Shown: positions 24,768 to 34,776 of the stretch, piece after piece
Position numbering within the stretch: position 1 is the first letter of the stretch
How the letters are laid out: the number at the start of each line of letters is the position of its first letter
Assembly (NCBI GenBank): GCA_020633435.1
Contig: JACKDP010000005.1
Coordinates: 620,001-684,000, forward strand
Direction: 5' to 3'
Source of the DNA: Myxococcales bacterium
GTDB taxonomy: Bacteria; Myxococcota_A; Bradymonadia; UBA7976; UBA1532
DNA length: 64,000 nt
Made by a program: the position numbers and the translations under genes
The notes under the pieces: generated by a model
What the model saw: only the letters and a program-made list of their open reading frames with translations
Database searches by the model: none
What the model was told of the DNA's origin: nothing

Positions 24768-25646
24768 ATGCTGGACGCGACACCGCCTGATCCCGTGGCG
24801 ACGGCCCGGGACGCCGCCCGGGTGGCCGGGCTCGACGCCGAGGGGGCCCACCTGCTGCGCGTGGGGGCCTCGGTGCTCGTGCGCCTGCCGGCGGCCGCCG
24901 CGGTGGCCCGCATCGCGCCGGTGGCCGAGGCGGCGCGGGCCGTCCGGCAGGCCTGGTGCGGGGCCGCGGCAGGGGCAGGCGGGGGCGCCGGTGGCGCCGC
25001 TGCGGCACCCCTGAGGCGATCGCGCTCGCCGGGGCGTCGTCACGCTCTGGGCCTGGGTGGCGGCGGACGGGCCGGTGGCGCCGGCGGCCCTCGGCCGGAG
25101 CGCGCGCGGGCGCTGCACGTCGCGACGCGGGGGGTCGCGGCCGACGTGCCCGCCCTCGATCCCTTCGCCACGCTGCGCGCGCGGATCGCCGCGGCCCCGC
25201 TCGACGCGCACACGCGCGCGCGACTCGAGCGCCGGGTGGAGGCGCTGGCGCCGCGCTGGGTCGAGGCGGCCGCGGCCGATCCCCTGGGCCAGGCGCTCGT
25301 GCATGGCGACCTGCACCGCGAGAACGCGCTGGCCGTCGGGGGCGCCGCCGTGCTGGTGGATCTGGAGATGGCCGGGTTCGGCCCGGCGAGCTTCGACGTG
25401 GTACCGACGCTGGTGGCGCACACCCGGTACGGGCGGCCGGCGGCCGACGTGGCGGCGTTCCTGGCGGGCTATGGCGCGGATCCCCGCGGCGCGCCCGGGC
25501 TGGACGTGCTGGTGGCGGTGTATGAGCTGCTGGTGACGACGTGGGTGCTCGCCGTGCTGCCCCAGGCCCCCGAGCTGGCCGAGGAGGCCCGGGTGCGGCT
25601 CGCGGGCGTGCTGGACGGGGCGACGCAGACCTGGACGCTGCGCTGA
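24768..25646 (+). pseudogene. APH-family phosphotransferase, locally out of frame
   Basis: The ends of this gene encode an aminoglycoside-phosphotransferase-fold protein: catalytic loop VHGDLHRENALA and VDLEMAGFGPASFD are both present. Between about 24960 and 25110 the frame-0 translation is Gly/Ala/Arg nonsense. The expected family sequence instead appears in the other two frames in order: GAPVAPLRHP, EAIALAGA, VVTLWAWVAADG, then back to RALHVATRG. Removing one base from the G4 at 24960-24963 and the C4 at 25008-25011, and adding one at the G4 at 25031-25034 and near 25105, restores a continuous family-like chain. I read this as sequence error or recent damage in a functional gene. The substrate is unknown; many such proteins are not antibiotic kinases. 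Confidence 0.65.
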
Positions 25647-25709
25647 CGGGGCCGCCAGGAATGTGACATTCCGGTAGCACTGGCTCTGACCCATCCGTAG
25701 CATGGTCCC

Positions 25710-28700
25710 ATGCGTACGCTGACCTTGATGCTCTTCGCCCTGGCCCTCGTGGCGTGTGATGACGGTGGCGCGGGCGGGGGCGACCCCGATCAGGCGCCCG
25801 CCGACGCCCGGGTGGGGGACGCCGGCGACGCCGCGCCCGCCGACCGGGGCGCCCTGCCGGCCGATCGCGGCGTCACGCCCGATCGCGGCGCCGACGCGGC
25901 CCCGCGGGACGCCGACACGACGGACGCCGCGCTGCGCCGCCGGTTGACGCCGCGCCGCCGCCGGTGGACGCCGCGCCGCCGCCCGTCGACGCGGCCCCGC
26001 CGCCGCTGCCGTCGTTCGCCTTCAACGAGGTGAGCTGCCGCGGCGACGAGTGGATCGAGCTGGTGCTGCTGGACGAGGCGCCCGCGTCGCCGGCCGGCTT
26101 CATCGTGACCGACAACCCCCTCGATCCCCTGCGCGGCCAGGCCCTCCCGGCGGGCGAGGTGGCCCCCGGCGGCTTCCTGCTGCTGGCGGCGCTGCCCTTC
26201 GGCGTGGGGTGCGACGAGACGCTGTACCTGCTCTCGCCGGACCGCGACATCGTGGCCTCGGTCGAGGTCGGCGATCCGCGGCGCGGGACCACCTGGGGGC
26301 GGCTGCCCGACGGGGTGGGGGACTGGGCGCTCACGGCGGCGACGCCGGGGGCCCCGAACCGCGCGGCGCCGCCCATCGAGGTGGCCATCAACGAGATCGA
26401 CTGCCACGGGCGGGAGTTCATCGAGCTCATCAACGTGGGCGAGGGGCCGGCCGACCTGCATGGCTGGCACCTGACGGACGACCTGGAGGGGCTGTCGGAT
26501 CTGTATCGCCTCGACTTCACGCTGGATCCCGGCGAGATCAAGGACGTCCAGCGGCAGACGCTCGACCAGGTGGGCTTCGAGTTCGGCATCTCGTGCGCCG
26601 GCGAGGACACCGTCTACCTGCTCGACCCCGACGACCAGCCGGTGGAGGTGGTGCCTGTGCCGGAGCAGCCGGCGGCGTTCACCTGGGGGCGGCTGCCCGA
26701 TGGCATCGGCGCGTTCGGCCCGACGGCCGACACCCGGGGCCTGCCCAACGCCCCGCCCGGGGCCGAGTCGGCGGCGCTCTTCGACGTGCAGAACCCCTTC
26801 GAGGTGCGGCTGACGGCCAGCCCGGAGGCCATCGCGGCCCTCAACGCCCAGCCGCGCGAGTACGTGCCCGCGTCCGTGACCATCAACGACGGCGAGCCCA
26901 TGGACGTGGGCTTCCGCATCAAGGGGCGCGCGGGCAGCTTCCGCACGCTGGACCGCAAGTCCGCCTTCAAGGTGAAGCTCGACTTCAGCGTGCCGGGCCA
27001 GCGCTTCCTGGGCATGAAGAAGCTGACGCTCAACAACATGGTGCAGGACCGCGCCATGCTGCACGAGTGGGTGGCCTACACCCTGTTTCGGGGCATGGGC
27101 GTGGCGTCGCCGCGCACCGGCTACGCGAAGGTCTGGCTCAACGGCGAGTTCTACGGCCTCTACAGCCACATCGAGACGCTCGACGACGTGATGCTGGACC
27201 GCTGGTTCGCCTCGACGGTGCACCTGTACGAGGGCGCCTATGGCAACGATCTCTTCCCCGATCAGGCCAACCGGCTCGAGGCTGACGAGGGCGATCCGGT
27301 GGACCGCGGTGATCTGGAGGCCATCATCCAGCTCATGCACAGCGTCGATCCGGCCGAGTTCTACGACCTGAGCCAGGCCATGATCGACTGGCCCCAGGTG
27401 CTGCGCGCGATGGTGACCGAGATCTACATCGGCCACTGGGATGGCTACGCACCTACGCGAAACAACTACTATTTTCACTTCGACAACCGGGGCGTGCTGC
27501 GGCTCTTGCCGTGGGGCACCGACCAGACGTTCGACCGGCACCTCGGCTGGCGGGATGGCCGGGGGCTGCTGCTGGAGCGGTGCCGGGCCAGCCTGGGCTG
27601 CATGATGGCCTTCGACCTGACGCTGCTGGAGATCGTGCGGCTGCTGGACCGCCTGGACCTGGTGCCGGCCATCCGGGCGCAGGCGGATCTGATGTTCCCG
27701 TGGGTCGTCGAGGACCCGCGGCGCGCCTACACCCCCGAGTCGGTGACGGCGAACGTCAACGCCACCATCGCGTTCCTGGAGCGGCGCCGGCAGGACGTGG
27801 GCGTCATCGTCGACTGCCTGCTGCAGGACGACCCGGACCCCGATGACGACGGCTTCGCCTGCGACACCGACTGCCGGCCCGACGACCCGGACAGCTACCC
27901 CGGGGCCGAGGAGATCTGCGGCGATGGCATCGACCAGGACTGCAACGGCGTCGTGGACGATGGCATCGGCTGCCCCGACTGCGCGGAGCGGTTCCGCGGC
28001 GGGCGGCGCTACCTCGTCTGCACCACGCCGCGCAGCTACGCGGACGCCCGGGCCCACTGCCAGCAGCTGGGGGCCGATCTCGTCATCCTGGACGATCCGG
28101 CCGAGGCGGCGTGGGCCTACGCCCGCTCCCAGGAGGTCCGCGCCCAGGACTACTGGCTCGGGCTGGACGACATCGCGACGGAGGGCGACTTCCGCTGGGT
28201 CGACGGCCGGCAGCCCACCTACACCAACTGGAACGCGGGCGAGCCGAACAACTCGGGCAACGAGGACTGCGGCCACCTGTGGGGGCGCGACGGGCGGTGG
28301 AACGACCTGCCGTGCGACCGCGCCATCGGCGTGATGTGCGAGGACGTCTGCGACGCGGCGACGGACGCGGACGGCGATGGGGCCAACGCTTGCGGGGCCG
28401 ACTGCGACGACAACGATCCGGCCACCCACCCGGGGGCGCAGGACCTCTGCCTCGATGGCATCGACCAGGACTGCAACGGCGACGTGGACGACGGGGCGGG
28501 CTGCCTGGACTGCACGGCGGTGCTCCGCGGCCCGCACCGCTACGTCATCTGCGGCACCCGGCGCACCTGGGACCAGGCGCGGGCCGAGTGCCAGGCCCTG
28601 GGCCTCGACCTGGCCATGCTCAAGACCCAGAGCGAGACGCGGGACATGGCGGAGGAGGCGCGGCTGATCGGGCCGAACTTCTACTTCGGCCTGACGGATC

Positions 28701-28975
28701 GGGCGCGCGAGGGGACGTTCGAGTGGATCGACGGCGCGGAGGCGGTGGACGGCTTCTGGGGGCCGGGGCAGCCCGACGACTTCCAGATGAACGAGGACTG
28801 CGCCGAGCTGACGGCGAACTCGTCCACCTGGAACGACATCGCCTGCGTCACCAACCGCGGGTTCATCTGCGAGCCGGTCTGCCCGCCGGGCCAGGACGCC
28901 GACGGCGACGGGGTGCTGCGCTGCGAGGGCGACTGCGACGACGGCGATCCCAACGTGGGGCTCTGCTACCCCTGA
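25710..28975 (+). pseudogene. CotH/lamin-tail/C-type-lectin lipoprotein split by a frameshift
   Basis: A lipoprotein signal (LMLFALALVAC) starts at 25710 and an Asp-rich linker follows. The frame then breaks near 25930 and the body continues one frame over, starting in three VDAAPPP repeats; one added base restores a single chain of about 1090 residues. The body has two lamin-tail-like domains (FNEVSCRGDEWIEL and INEIDCHGREFIELIN) and a CotH kinase-like domain (RIKGRAGSFRTLDRKSAFKV...LLPWGTDQTFDRH). Two MopE-like DxDxDG...DGIDQDCNG motifs alternate with two C-type lectin domains (EPNNSGNEDC...WND and QPDDFQMNEDC...WND), and a third short Asp-rich motif ends the chain. It is a likely surface adhesin or protein-kinase-like lipoprotein. 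CotH activity is inferred from the domain. Confidence 0.78.
25943..26005 (+). repeat. Three tandem 21-bp repeats encoding VDAAPPP
   Basis: These are three consecutive 21-base units encoding Val-Asp-Ala-Ala-Pro-Pro-Pro, with a partial unit just upstream. They form the linker of the CotH lipoprotein, and the frame break lies immediately before them. GC-rich tandem codon repeats invite both slippage in the cell and sequencing error. Confidence 0.85.
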
Positions 28976-28990
28976 GCGCGGGCCGGCCGG

Positions 28991-31963
28991 TCAGCGCAGC
29001 TTCTTCTCTCGCCAGCGCAGCTTGTCGCGCAGGGCCGTGAGCTCGGCGGCCCGCTCGGCCGGGGCCAGGGGGATGGCCCGGTCCAGCCAGCGCTGAGCCT
29101 CGGCGTAGTGCGTCTGGGCCGCCTCGGGCTGGGCGGTGCGGGCCTCCAGATCGGCCAGCTCGCCCAGCCAGCGGCCCACCCGCGCGGCCGGCTCGGCGTC
29201 GCCCTCGGCGGCCGCCTCGGCCAGGGCCAGGCCCTCGGTGGTGGCCCGCCCCCACGACTCCATCGCGGCCGGCGTCTGGCCCAGGTTGCCCTGGACGTCA
29301 CCGAGGCGCGCGAGCGTCTCCGCCAGCCCGACCCGGTGGGCGGCGTCGTCGGGGTAGAGCGTCCGCAGGCGCGCCCAGGCCTCGATGGCCTGCTCCAGGT
29401 GCACGACGGCCTCGGCCGGATCCCGCGGGGGCACGGCGACGCGGACGCGCGCATGGAAGGCGGCCGCCTGCAGGTGGATCTGCGCGAGGGCGACGAGGCT
29501 CGCCGGCGCGGGCTGCGGCCGGGCGGTGAGCGGGCCCAGGGTCGCGACGGCGTCGGCGTAGGCGGCCGGGGCCTTGCTGGCCGCGCCGGTGGCGGCGAGG
29601 ACGTCCCCGAAGCCGGCCTGGACGCGGGCGAGCAGCAGGCGCAGGCGGTCGCTCTCGGGGCTCGCCTGGGCCGCCGCGGCGACGCCATCGACCAGTTTCA
29701 TGAAGAAAGTCCGGCGGTTGTACTGCCCCGCCCCGCCCGGGATGAGGGCCAGATGCTCGTCGGCGAGGGCGACGGCGGCGGTGCCCTGGGCCAGCAGGAC
29801 CTCGGCCTCGGCGGCCGCCTGGCGAGCGAGCGTCTGGGCGCGCTGCAGCCCGTCGTTGAGGCCGGCGCGCTGCGTCTCGAGGTCGGCCTTGTCGGCCCGC
29901 AGGCGCTCGACGACGGCGTCCTGCTCGGCGTGCGCGGTCTCCAGCGTCGCCACGTCGCCCAGCGCGGTGTCGAGCCGCGTCTTGAGGCCGGCCGCGAGGG
30001 CCAGCGCGACGACGGCCCCGGTGGCCAGGACGGCGGTGGCGAGGGTGAGGGCGCGCTTGCGCTGGCGCAGGGCCCGCTCCCGGGCGGCGGCGTCGGCTCG
30101 CTCCTGGCCGCGCTCGGCGGCTGCGGCGGCGCGCTCCCGGGCCTCCTCGGCGCTCGCGTCCGCCTGCCGCGTGGCCTCGGCGGCGCGCGTCGCCTTGAGC
30201 CAGGCGCGGCCGCGCGCCGAGAGCGTCGCCTCCAGGGCGGCCAGGGCCTCGGGGGCGAGGTCGGCGGCGGTGCTGCGGTGGAACGGCGGGCCGATGGGCA
30301 GCGCGCCCTCGGGCCGGCCGGCGTCATGCCAGGCCGTCGCGGCCCGCTCCAGGTCGTCGCGCCGCTCCAGCATCTCGCGGTGGCTGGCCAGCAGGCCCCG
30401 CAGCCGTGGCCACAGCCGCAGCAGATCGGCGTGGGCGAGGCGGGCCTGGTCGGCGTCGACGGCGAGCAGGGCCTCGGGGTGCGAGGGGCCGCCCGGGGCG
30501 CAGAGCCCACGGATGAGCGCCTCGCCGGCCGCCCCGCCGCCAGCCACCTGCACGGCCTCGGCCCAGGGCAGGGCCACGACGTGGTCATCGCGCCCGCGGC
30601 CCGCGCTCGTCAGGGCCAGCACCAGCGTCAAGGCGTGCTGGCGGCTGGCGTCGTCCAGCAGGCCCAGCCGGGCGTCGAGGGCGCGGCCGGGGCCATGGTG
30701 CAGGCCGCCCAGCGCGTCGTAGCGCTCCTCCGTGGGGGCCTTGTCGCCGTGCAGCCGATCCAGGGCCCAGCACAGCGGCCCGGGGGAGCCCAGGTGGCGC
30801 ACGGCGTCGGCCACGATGCGGTCGACCAGCGGGGCGGGCCAGCGGCGGCCGATCATCGCCAGCGGCCCCTCGATGACGCCGCGGACGGACGGCCCGGCGA
30901 GGCCGCCCAGGGAGACGAGGCGGGCGTGGGCGAGCTGGGCCGCGAGGCGCGGCAGCACGTCGAGGGTGCGGCGGGCCTGGGCGGTCTGGCTGGTGGTGAC
31001 GAGGAGCAGGCGGCTGGCGGCGTCCCCGAGCGCGGTGGCGATCTGCTCGTCGAAGGCCTCCGCGCCGCGCACGCCCTGCTCGCGGGCCCAGGCCACGTCG
31101 TCCAGGTGGTCGACGACGAGCAGGAGGCCGGCGTTGGCGGGCAGCTCGGCCTGGAGCAGCCGGCTCAGGCCCCCGGGGCTGCCGAGGGCCACCTCCACCA
31201 CACCGGCGGCGGCGCGGTCGGCCAGCGCGTCCTCGACGGCGGCGACGAGGGCCTGGAACGGCGCGCGGCCCGGGCGGAAGGCGGCCACGAACCAGTCGGG
31301 GGGGCCGGCCACGACGGCGCCGCGCAGGATGGCGCTCACGACGCCGGCGCGGGCGAAGGACGTCTTGCCCGCCCCGGCCGGGCCCTCGACCTGCAGCCAG
31401 CGGTGCCCACCGGCCTCGAACCCCAGCCCGTCGGTGCCCTCGGCCAGCTCTCGGAGGCGGCCGAAGAACCAGCGCCCGTCGCGGACGCCGTAGGGCTTCA
31501 GGCCCGGGAACGGGCGCGCCTCGCGGTCGACGGGGGGCCGCAGGGCCGCCCCCTCGCGGCGGACGCGGTGCACCAGGCGCTCGAGCTGCTCGTCGAGCTG
31601 GCGGCGATCGGCGGGCAGGCGCATGGGGGTGAAGAGCTCGAGCACCGGGTAGGAGGCCTGATCGAAGAACCCGTCTCGGATCAGGGGGATGACCTCGAGG
31701 TGCTGCTGCCGGGAGGCGTGGTCGAGCCAGGCGCGCAGCCAGGCCGTGGGCGTGGCCTCCGACACGATGAGGACGAGCTTGCGCGCGCGGCCCAGGGCCC
31801 GCTCGACGGCGGCCAGCCAGGGCACGTCCCCGCGGGCCTCGGCCACGTCTTCGGCGGAGGAGAGGCGCAGGCCCGACGCGCGCAGGAAGCGCCCGACCGC
31901 TCTCCCCAGCAGCTCATCGGCCTCGGCGAACCCCAGCCAGGCGTCGAACTCGCTCGTGTCCAC
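28991..31963 (-). CDS. TIR - STAND NTPase - TM - TPR sensor protein
   Basis: This 990-residue protein starts with GTG preceded by GAGGAG. Residues 1-130 resemble a TIR domain (AVERALGRARKLVLIVSEATPTAW). From about 155 a STAND NTPase follows, with FPGLKPYGVRDGRWFFGR and the P-loop EGPAGAGKTSFARAG, then LLLVVDHLDD. A helical Ala/Arg/Glu-rich segment leads to one membrane helix (ALTLATAVLATGAVVALALAAG), then a coiled coil, then tetratricopeptide-like repeats to the end. This TIR-STAND-TPR layout is common in bacterial defence and stress sensors. There is no neighbouring effector or defence gene, so function is inferred only. Confidence 0.82.
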   Translation of the reverse strand: MDTSEFDAWLGFAEADELLGRAVGRFLRASGLRLSSAEDVAEARGDVPWLAAVERALGRARKLVLIVSEATPTAWLRAWLDHASRQQHLEVIPLIRDGFFDQASYPVLELFTPMRLPADRRQLDEQLERLVHRVRREGAALRPPVDREARPFPGLKPYGVRDGRWFFGRLRELAEGTDGLGFEAGGHRWLQVEGPAGAGKTSFARAGVVSAILRGAVVAGPPDWFVAAFRPGRAPFQALVAAVEDALADRAAAGVVEVALGSPGGLSRLLQAELPANAGLLLVVDHLDDVAWAREQGVRGAEAFDEQIATALGDAASRLLLVTTSQTAQARRTLDVLPRLAAQLAHARLVSLGGLAGPSVRGVIEGPLAMIGRRWPAPLVDRIVADAVRHLGSPGPLCWALDRLHGDKAPTEERYDALGGLHHGPGRALDARLGLLDDASRQHALTLVLALTSAGRGRDDHVVALPWAEAVQVAGGGAAGEALIRGLCAPGGPSHPEALLAVDADQARLAHADLLRLWPRLRGLLASHREMLERRDDLERAATAWHDAGRPEGALPIGPPFHRSTAADLAPEALAALEATLSARGRAWLKATRAAEATRQADASAEEARERAAAAAERGQERADAAARERALRQRKRALTLATAVLATGAVVALALAAGLKTRLDTALGDVATLETAHAEQDAVVERLRADKADLETQRAGLNDGLQRAQTLARQAAAEAEVLLAQGTAAVALADEHLALIPGGAGQYNRRTFFMKLVDGVAAAAQASPESDRLRLLLARVQAGFGDVLAATGAASKAPAAYADAVATLGPLTARPQPAPASLVALAQIHLQAAAFHARVRVAVPPRDPAEAVVHLEQAIEAWARLRTLYPDDAAHRVGLAETLARLGDVQGNLGQTPAAMESWGRATTEGLALAEAAAEGDAEPAARVGRWLGELADLEARTAQPEAAQTHYAEAQRWLDRAIPLAPAERAAELTALRDKLRWREKKLR

Positions 31964-32043
31964 GGCAGCTCCTCGGATCGAGGAACGGTCGTAGCAGAGA
32001 TTTCCGTCGGAGGCGACATTCGGGGCGGCGCCCCGGGGTGGGG

Positions 32044-32586
32044 TCAGCTCGCGGTGCGCTGGCGGAGGCGGCCCTCGAAGCCGTCGCCGGCCTCGGCGGT
32101 GACGAAGAGGCTGCCCTCGGTGCGCACCAGGCCCCAGTCGTTGCGGCGGCCGAGGCGATCGCCGAGGGGCGTCACGATGTCGTTGGGGACCTCGACCAGG
32201 CGCAGGGCCTCGGCGCGGTGCACGCCCTTGCTCACGGCGCTGGCGGCGATGCCGTCGATGTCGCGCGTCGTGTAGACGACCACCTCGTCGGCCAGCTTGG
32301 AGGCCTTGTGCAGCCGATCCGTCGACGGCGAGCCGATGTCGACCCAGAGCAGGATGCGGCCGGTGGCGTCCCGCGCCCAGATGGCCGGCTCGTCCGCGGT
32401 GCTGACGCCGCGGCCGAAGGCCAGCTCGGGGCGGTACTCCAGGGCGTAGGCCAGCACGCGCGTGATCAGGAAGGGCACCGACTCCGACGGGTGGCGGGCG
32501 ACCCGGAGGTCGACGGTGTCGTAGACGCCCCGATCGATGTCGGAGATCTCGAGGCGGAACGCGTGCATGGTCGAGGTCAGGGCCAA
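32044..32586 (-). CDS. yaeQ: YaeQ family protein
   Basis: This 180-residue protein matches YaeQ in length and motifs: LEISDIDRGVYDTVDLRVARHPSES, then FGRGVSTADEPAIW, then LWVDIGSPSTDRLHKASKLADEVVVY. I chose a TTG start so that the N-terminus reads MALTSTMHAFRLEIS, matching the YaeQ MALKATIYKFDLNIS pattern; AGGTGG lies five bases before it. An ATG six codons later would remove the conserved start. YaeQ has a PD-(D/E)XK-like fold, but its role is not established. Confidence 0.85.
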   Translation of the reverse strand: MALTSTMHAFRLEISDIDRGVYDTVDLRVARHPSESVPFLITRVLAYALEYRPELAFGRGVSTADEPAIWARDATGRILLWVDIGSPSTDRLHKASKLADEVVVYTTRDIDGIAASAVSKGVHRAEALRLVEVPNDIVTPLGDRLGRRNDWGLVRTEGSLFVTAEAGDGFEGRLRQRTAS

Positions 32587-32657
32587 GGGAGCCACCTGGG
32601 TCAGATGCGGGCCGCCAGCATTCCCGACCGCCCTGGAGAAGTCCAGCGCGACGGCCG

Positions 32658-33734
32658 TCAGCGGCGGGCGAGGACGCCGCGGCGCTGGGCGTCGGCCGCC
32701 TTCCAGGAGGCCCGCAGGGCGGCCAGCCCGGCGGCGTCGCCTGCCAGGCGCTCGCCCAGCCAGGCGCGGGCCTGGGCGTGCAGCTCGGCGGGGCCCCAGC
32801 GCCGCGCGGCGACGTCGCGCAGGCGGGCCTCGGCCTCGGCGTGGGCGCCGGCGCGGTCGAGGGCGAGGGCCGTCGCGACGACGTGCTCCAGGACGGGGCA
32901 GCCGCCAGCCGGGCTGCACCCGTCAGCCCGCAGCACCTCCGCGGCCTCGGCCGCCCGGCCGCACTCGACGAGGGCGTCGGCGTACAGGGGCACGAGGTGG
33001 TGGTCCGGCAGGGGGGCGAGGGCCTCGGCCAGCGCCGCGCGAGCCGGCGCGGAGCCAGGGGGCGCCACGACGGGGTGCGCCCCGCCCAGGGCCTCCAGCG
33101 CGCGGGCGGGCTCCTCCCAGGTGCGCCGCAGGTGGGCCCCGAGGCGGGTGAGCGTGAGCTTGTCGCGGCCCCCGGCCAGGACGCCCGGCCAGGCCTCGGC
33201 CACGGCCAGCCAGGCCTGCCCCAGGGCGACGGGATCGGCGTCTCGCTCAAAGCGGAGGGGCGCCAGCCGCTCCAGGGCACCCGACAGGCGCGCGAGGGCG
33301 TGCGGATCGAGGCCCGGCGGCGCGTCGACCAGGGCCTCCGCCTGCAGGGCCCGCCAGAGCGCGATGTGCGCGGGGGGCGTCTCGTCATCGAGCCGGAAGG
33401 TGACCGTCGGGGCGTCGGGCCCTGGCGCGTCGTCGATGGCCAGGACGCCGATCAGGTGGCTCTCCCGACCCCGCTCGGCGTAGGCCAGCGACAGCGCCGT
33501 GGTCAGGCCCAGGGCGCCGAGCGGTCGCGTCGCGGCGGGCCAGGAGGCCCGGACGCGGTGCTTCTCGTCGGCGGTCGGCCAGCCGAAGCTCACCCACCAG
33601 TCCGTCCCGGCGGCGCCGAGCTCGGCCGCGAGCACGGCCGCCACGTCGGCCAGCGTGTGCGTCTGGGCCAGCGAGACGTCGCGGATCACCCCCCAGCGCA
33701 GCCGGTTGAAGGGGGTGAGCCGCAGGCGGATCAC
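32658..33734 (-). CDS. Hypothetical protein with helical repeat C-terminus
   Basis: This 358-residue protein starts with GTG and has no signal peptide. The first 125 residues (IRLRLTPFNRLRWGVIRDVS, then WWVSFGWPTADEKHRV) form a mixed domain I do not recognise. The remainder is Ala/Leu-rich with TPR-like helices (LVPLYADALVECGRAAEAAEVL, ATALALDRAGAHAEAEARL). It begins 4 bases after the frameshifted lipoprotein gene, so the two are probably cotranscribed. No function is proposed. Confidence 0.6.
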   Translation of the reverse strand: MIRLRLTPFNRLRWGVIRDVSLAQTHTLADVAAVLAAELGAAGTDWWVSFGWPTADEKHRVRASWPAATRPLGALGLTTALSLAYAERGRESHLIGVLAIDDAPGPDAPTVTFRLDDETPPAHIALWRALQAEALVDAPPGLDPHALARLSGALERLAPLRFERDADPVALGQAWLAVAEAWPGVLAGGRDKLTLTRLGAHLRRTWEEPARALEALGGAHPVVAPPGSAPARAALAEALAPLPDHHLVPLYADALVECGRAAEAAEVLRADGCSPAGGCPVLEHVVATALALDRAGAHAEAEARLRDVAARRWGPAELHAQARAWLGERLAGDAAGLAALRASWKAADAQRRGVLARR

Positions 33735-33738
33735 CGGC

Positions 33739-34291
33739 TCAGTTCCCGTCCATCACGTAGATGGAGGCCACCCGGCTGCCGCCGTCCGCGAAGCAGATCG
33801 TCTTCAAATACATGGAGTTGTGGCTCACCATGGGCCCCTCCTCCCCGTAGAAGGCGCAGCAGTCGCCCGCGCAGGTCGCGGTGCCCGGGTCGTCCAGGCC
33901 GTTCATGGCGCCGCACTCCTCGCGCTCGGCCGCGTCGGCCCGGAAGCACGGGTGCATCTCGGTGAGCCAGGCGGCCACGTCGGCGGCGGTGGCCAGCGTC
34001 TTCTTCACGTCGGGGTCTTCGGACGACGTGTTCTCAAGGGTGATCTCGATGGGGCCCGTCAGCAGCGGCGCGGCGGCGCCGGGCTTTCCGGCCCGGAGCG
34101 CGGCCAGGACGGTCGCGGCCTTGAGGGGCGTGGGGCCTGCGCCGGGGCGGCGGTGGCGGGGGCGGCGGGGGCGCGGCCGTCGCCGGGCGGCTGGGGGCTC
34201 CAGCCGGGGCGGCGGGCTGGCTGGTGCCGGTGGGCGCGGCGCTGCAGGCGGCGGTGGCGAGCAGGGCGCAGGTCAGGGCGGTCAGGCGCAT
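33739..34291 (-). pseudogene. Lipoprotein gene with frame breaks in its Pro/Ala linker
   Basis: The first 20 residues are a good lipoprotein signal (MRLTALTCALLATAAC), followed by a Pro/Ala linker. After about 34210 the frame gives Arg/Pro nonsense, while the other frames continue in order: an Ala/Pro linker, then TPLKAATVLAALRAG and PLLTGPIEITLENTSSEDPD, ending in a Cys-containing domain (CFRADAAEREECG, CAGDCCAFYGEEG). Two single added bases in the C-rich linker rebuild one lipoprotein of about 180 residues. Its function is unknown. It is followed 4 bases later by the 358-residue protein gene. Confidence 0.65.
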
Positions 34292-34307
34292 TGCGATCTC
34301 CTGGGGC

Positions 34308-34694
34308 TCAGCCGAGCAGGCTCTGGTAGATGAGGTACCCGGCGGGCACCAGCAGGGCGGCGAAGGTGAGGGCGGTGCCGTAGAAGCGGCCGAAGCTGGT
34401 GCCCGCGCGGCGCGTGAGCCCCCACGCGTGCATCAGGCGACCCAGCAGCAGGCCCCCGCCGATGCCATGGACGAGGTACACGGGCGCCCGGCTGCCCTCG
34501 ACCAGCAGGAGCAGCAGCAGCGCGAAGGGCACGTACTCCGCGAAGTTGGCGTGCACGCGGATGGCCTGGTTCAGCGAGCGATGCCCCCCGTCGCCGAGGG
34601 CCTGCTTGAGTTGCTGGCGCAGCCGGACGACGCGCCAGGCGAGGCCCAGGTAGAGGAAGGCGAGCAGGCCCGCGTAGAGTGCCGTCCAGCGCAT
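34308..34694 (-). CDS. MAPEG family membrane protein
   Basis: This 128-residue membrane protein has four predicted helices in the MAPEG pattern. Helix 1 is ALYAGLLAFLYLGLAWRVVRLR. It is followed by the characteristic SLNQAIRVHANFAEYVPFALLLLLLVEG, with the Asn/Glu residues that bind glutathione or lipid in eukaryotic MAPEG enzymes, and then HGIGGGLLLGRLMHAWG. Bacterial members such as YecN are of unknown function. Its ATG is 82 bases from the divergent selO start. Confidence 0.85.
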   Translation of the reverse strand: MRWTALYAGLLAFLYLGLAWRVVRLRQQLKQALGDGGHRSLNQAIRVHANFAEYVPFALLLLLLVEGSRAPVYLVHGIGGGLLLGRLMHAWGLTRRAGTSFGRFYGTALTFAALLVPAGYLIYQSLLG

Positions 34695-34776
34695 CGATGG
34701 CTCCCGGAGGGTGAGGGTGGGCGCGGCCTCGGGCCGCCTCCCGGCATCTGCTGGAGTCTACGCCCCCGGAGCCGCC

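Noticed and set aside
25943..26005. CRISPR-like repeats
   Set aside because: The 21-bp units are contiguous codon repeats within a linker, with no spacers.
25790..28537. 915-residue minus-strand reading frame
   Set aside because: Antisense to the CotH lipoprotein, whose lectin and CotH motifs identify the true strand.
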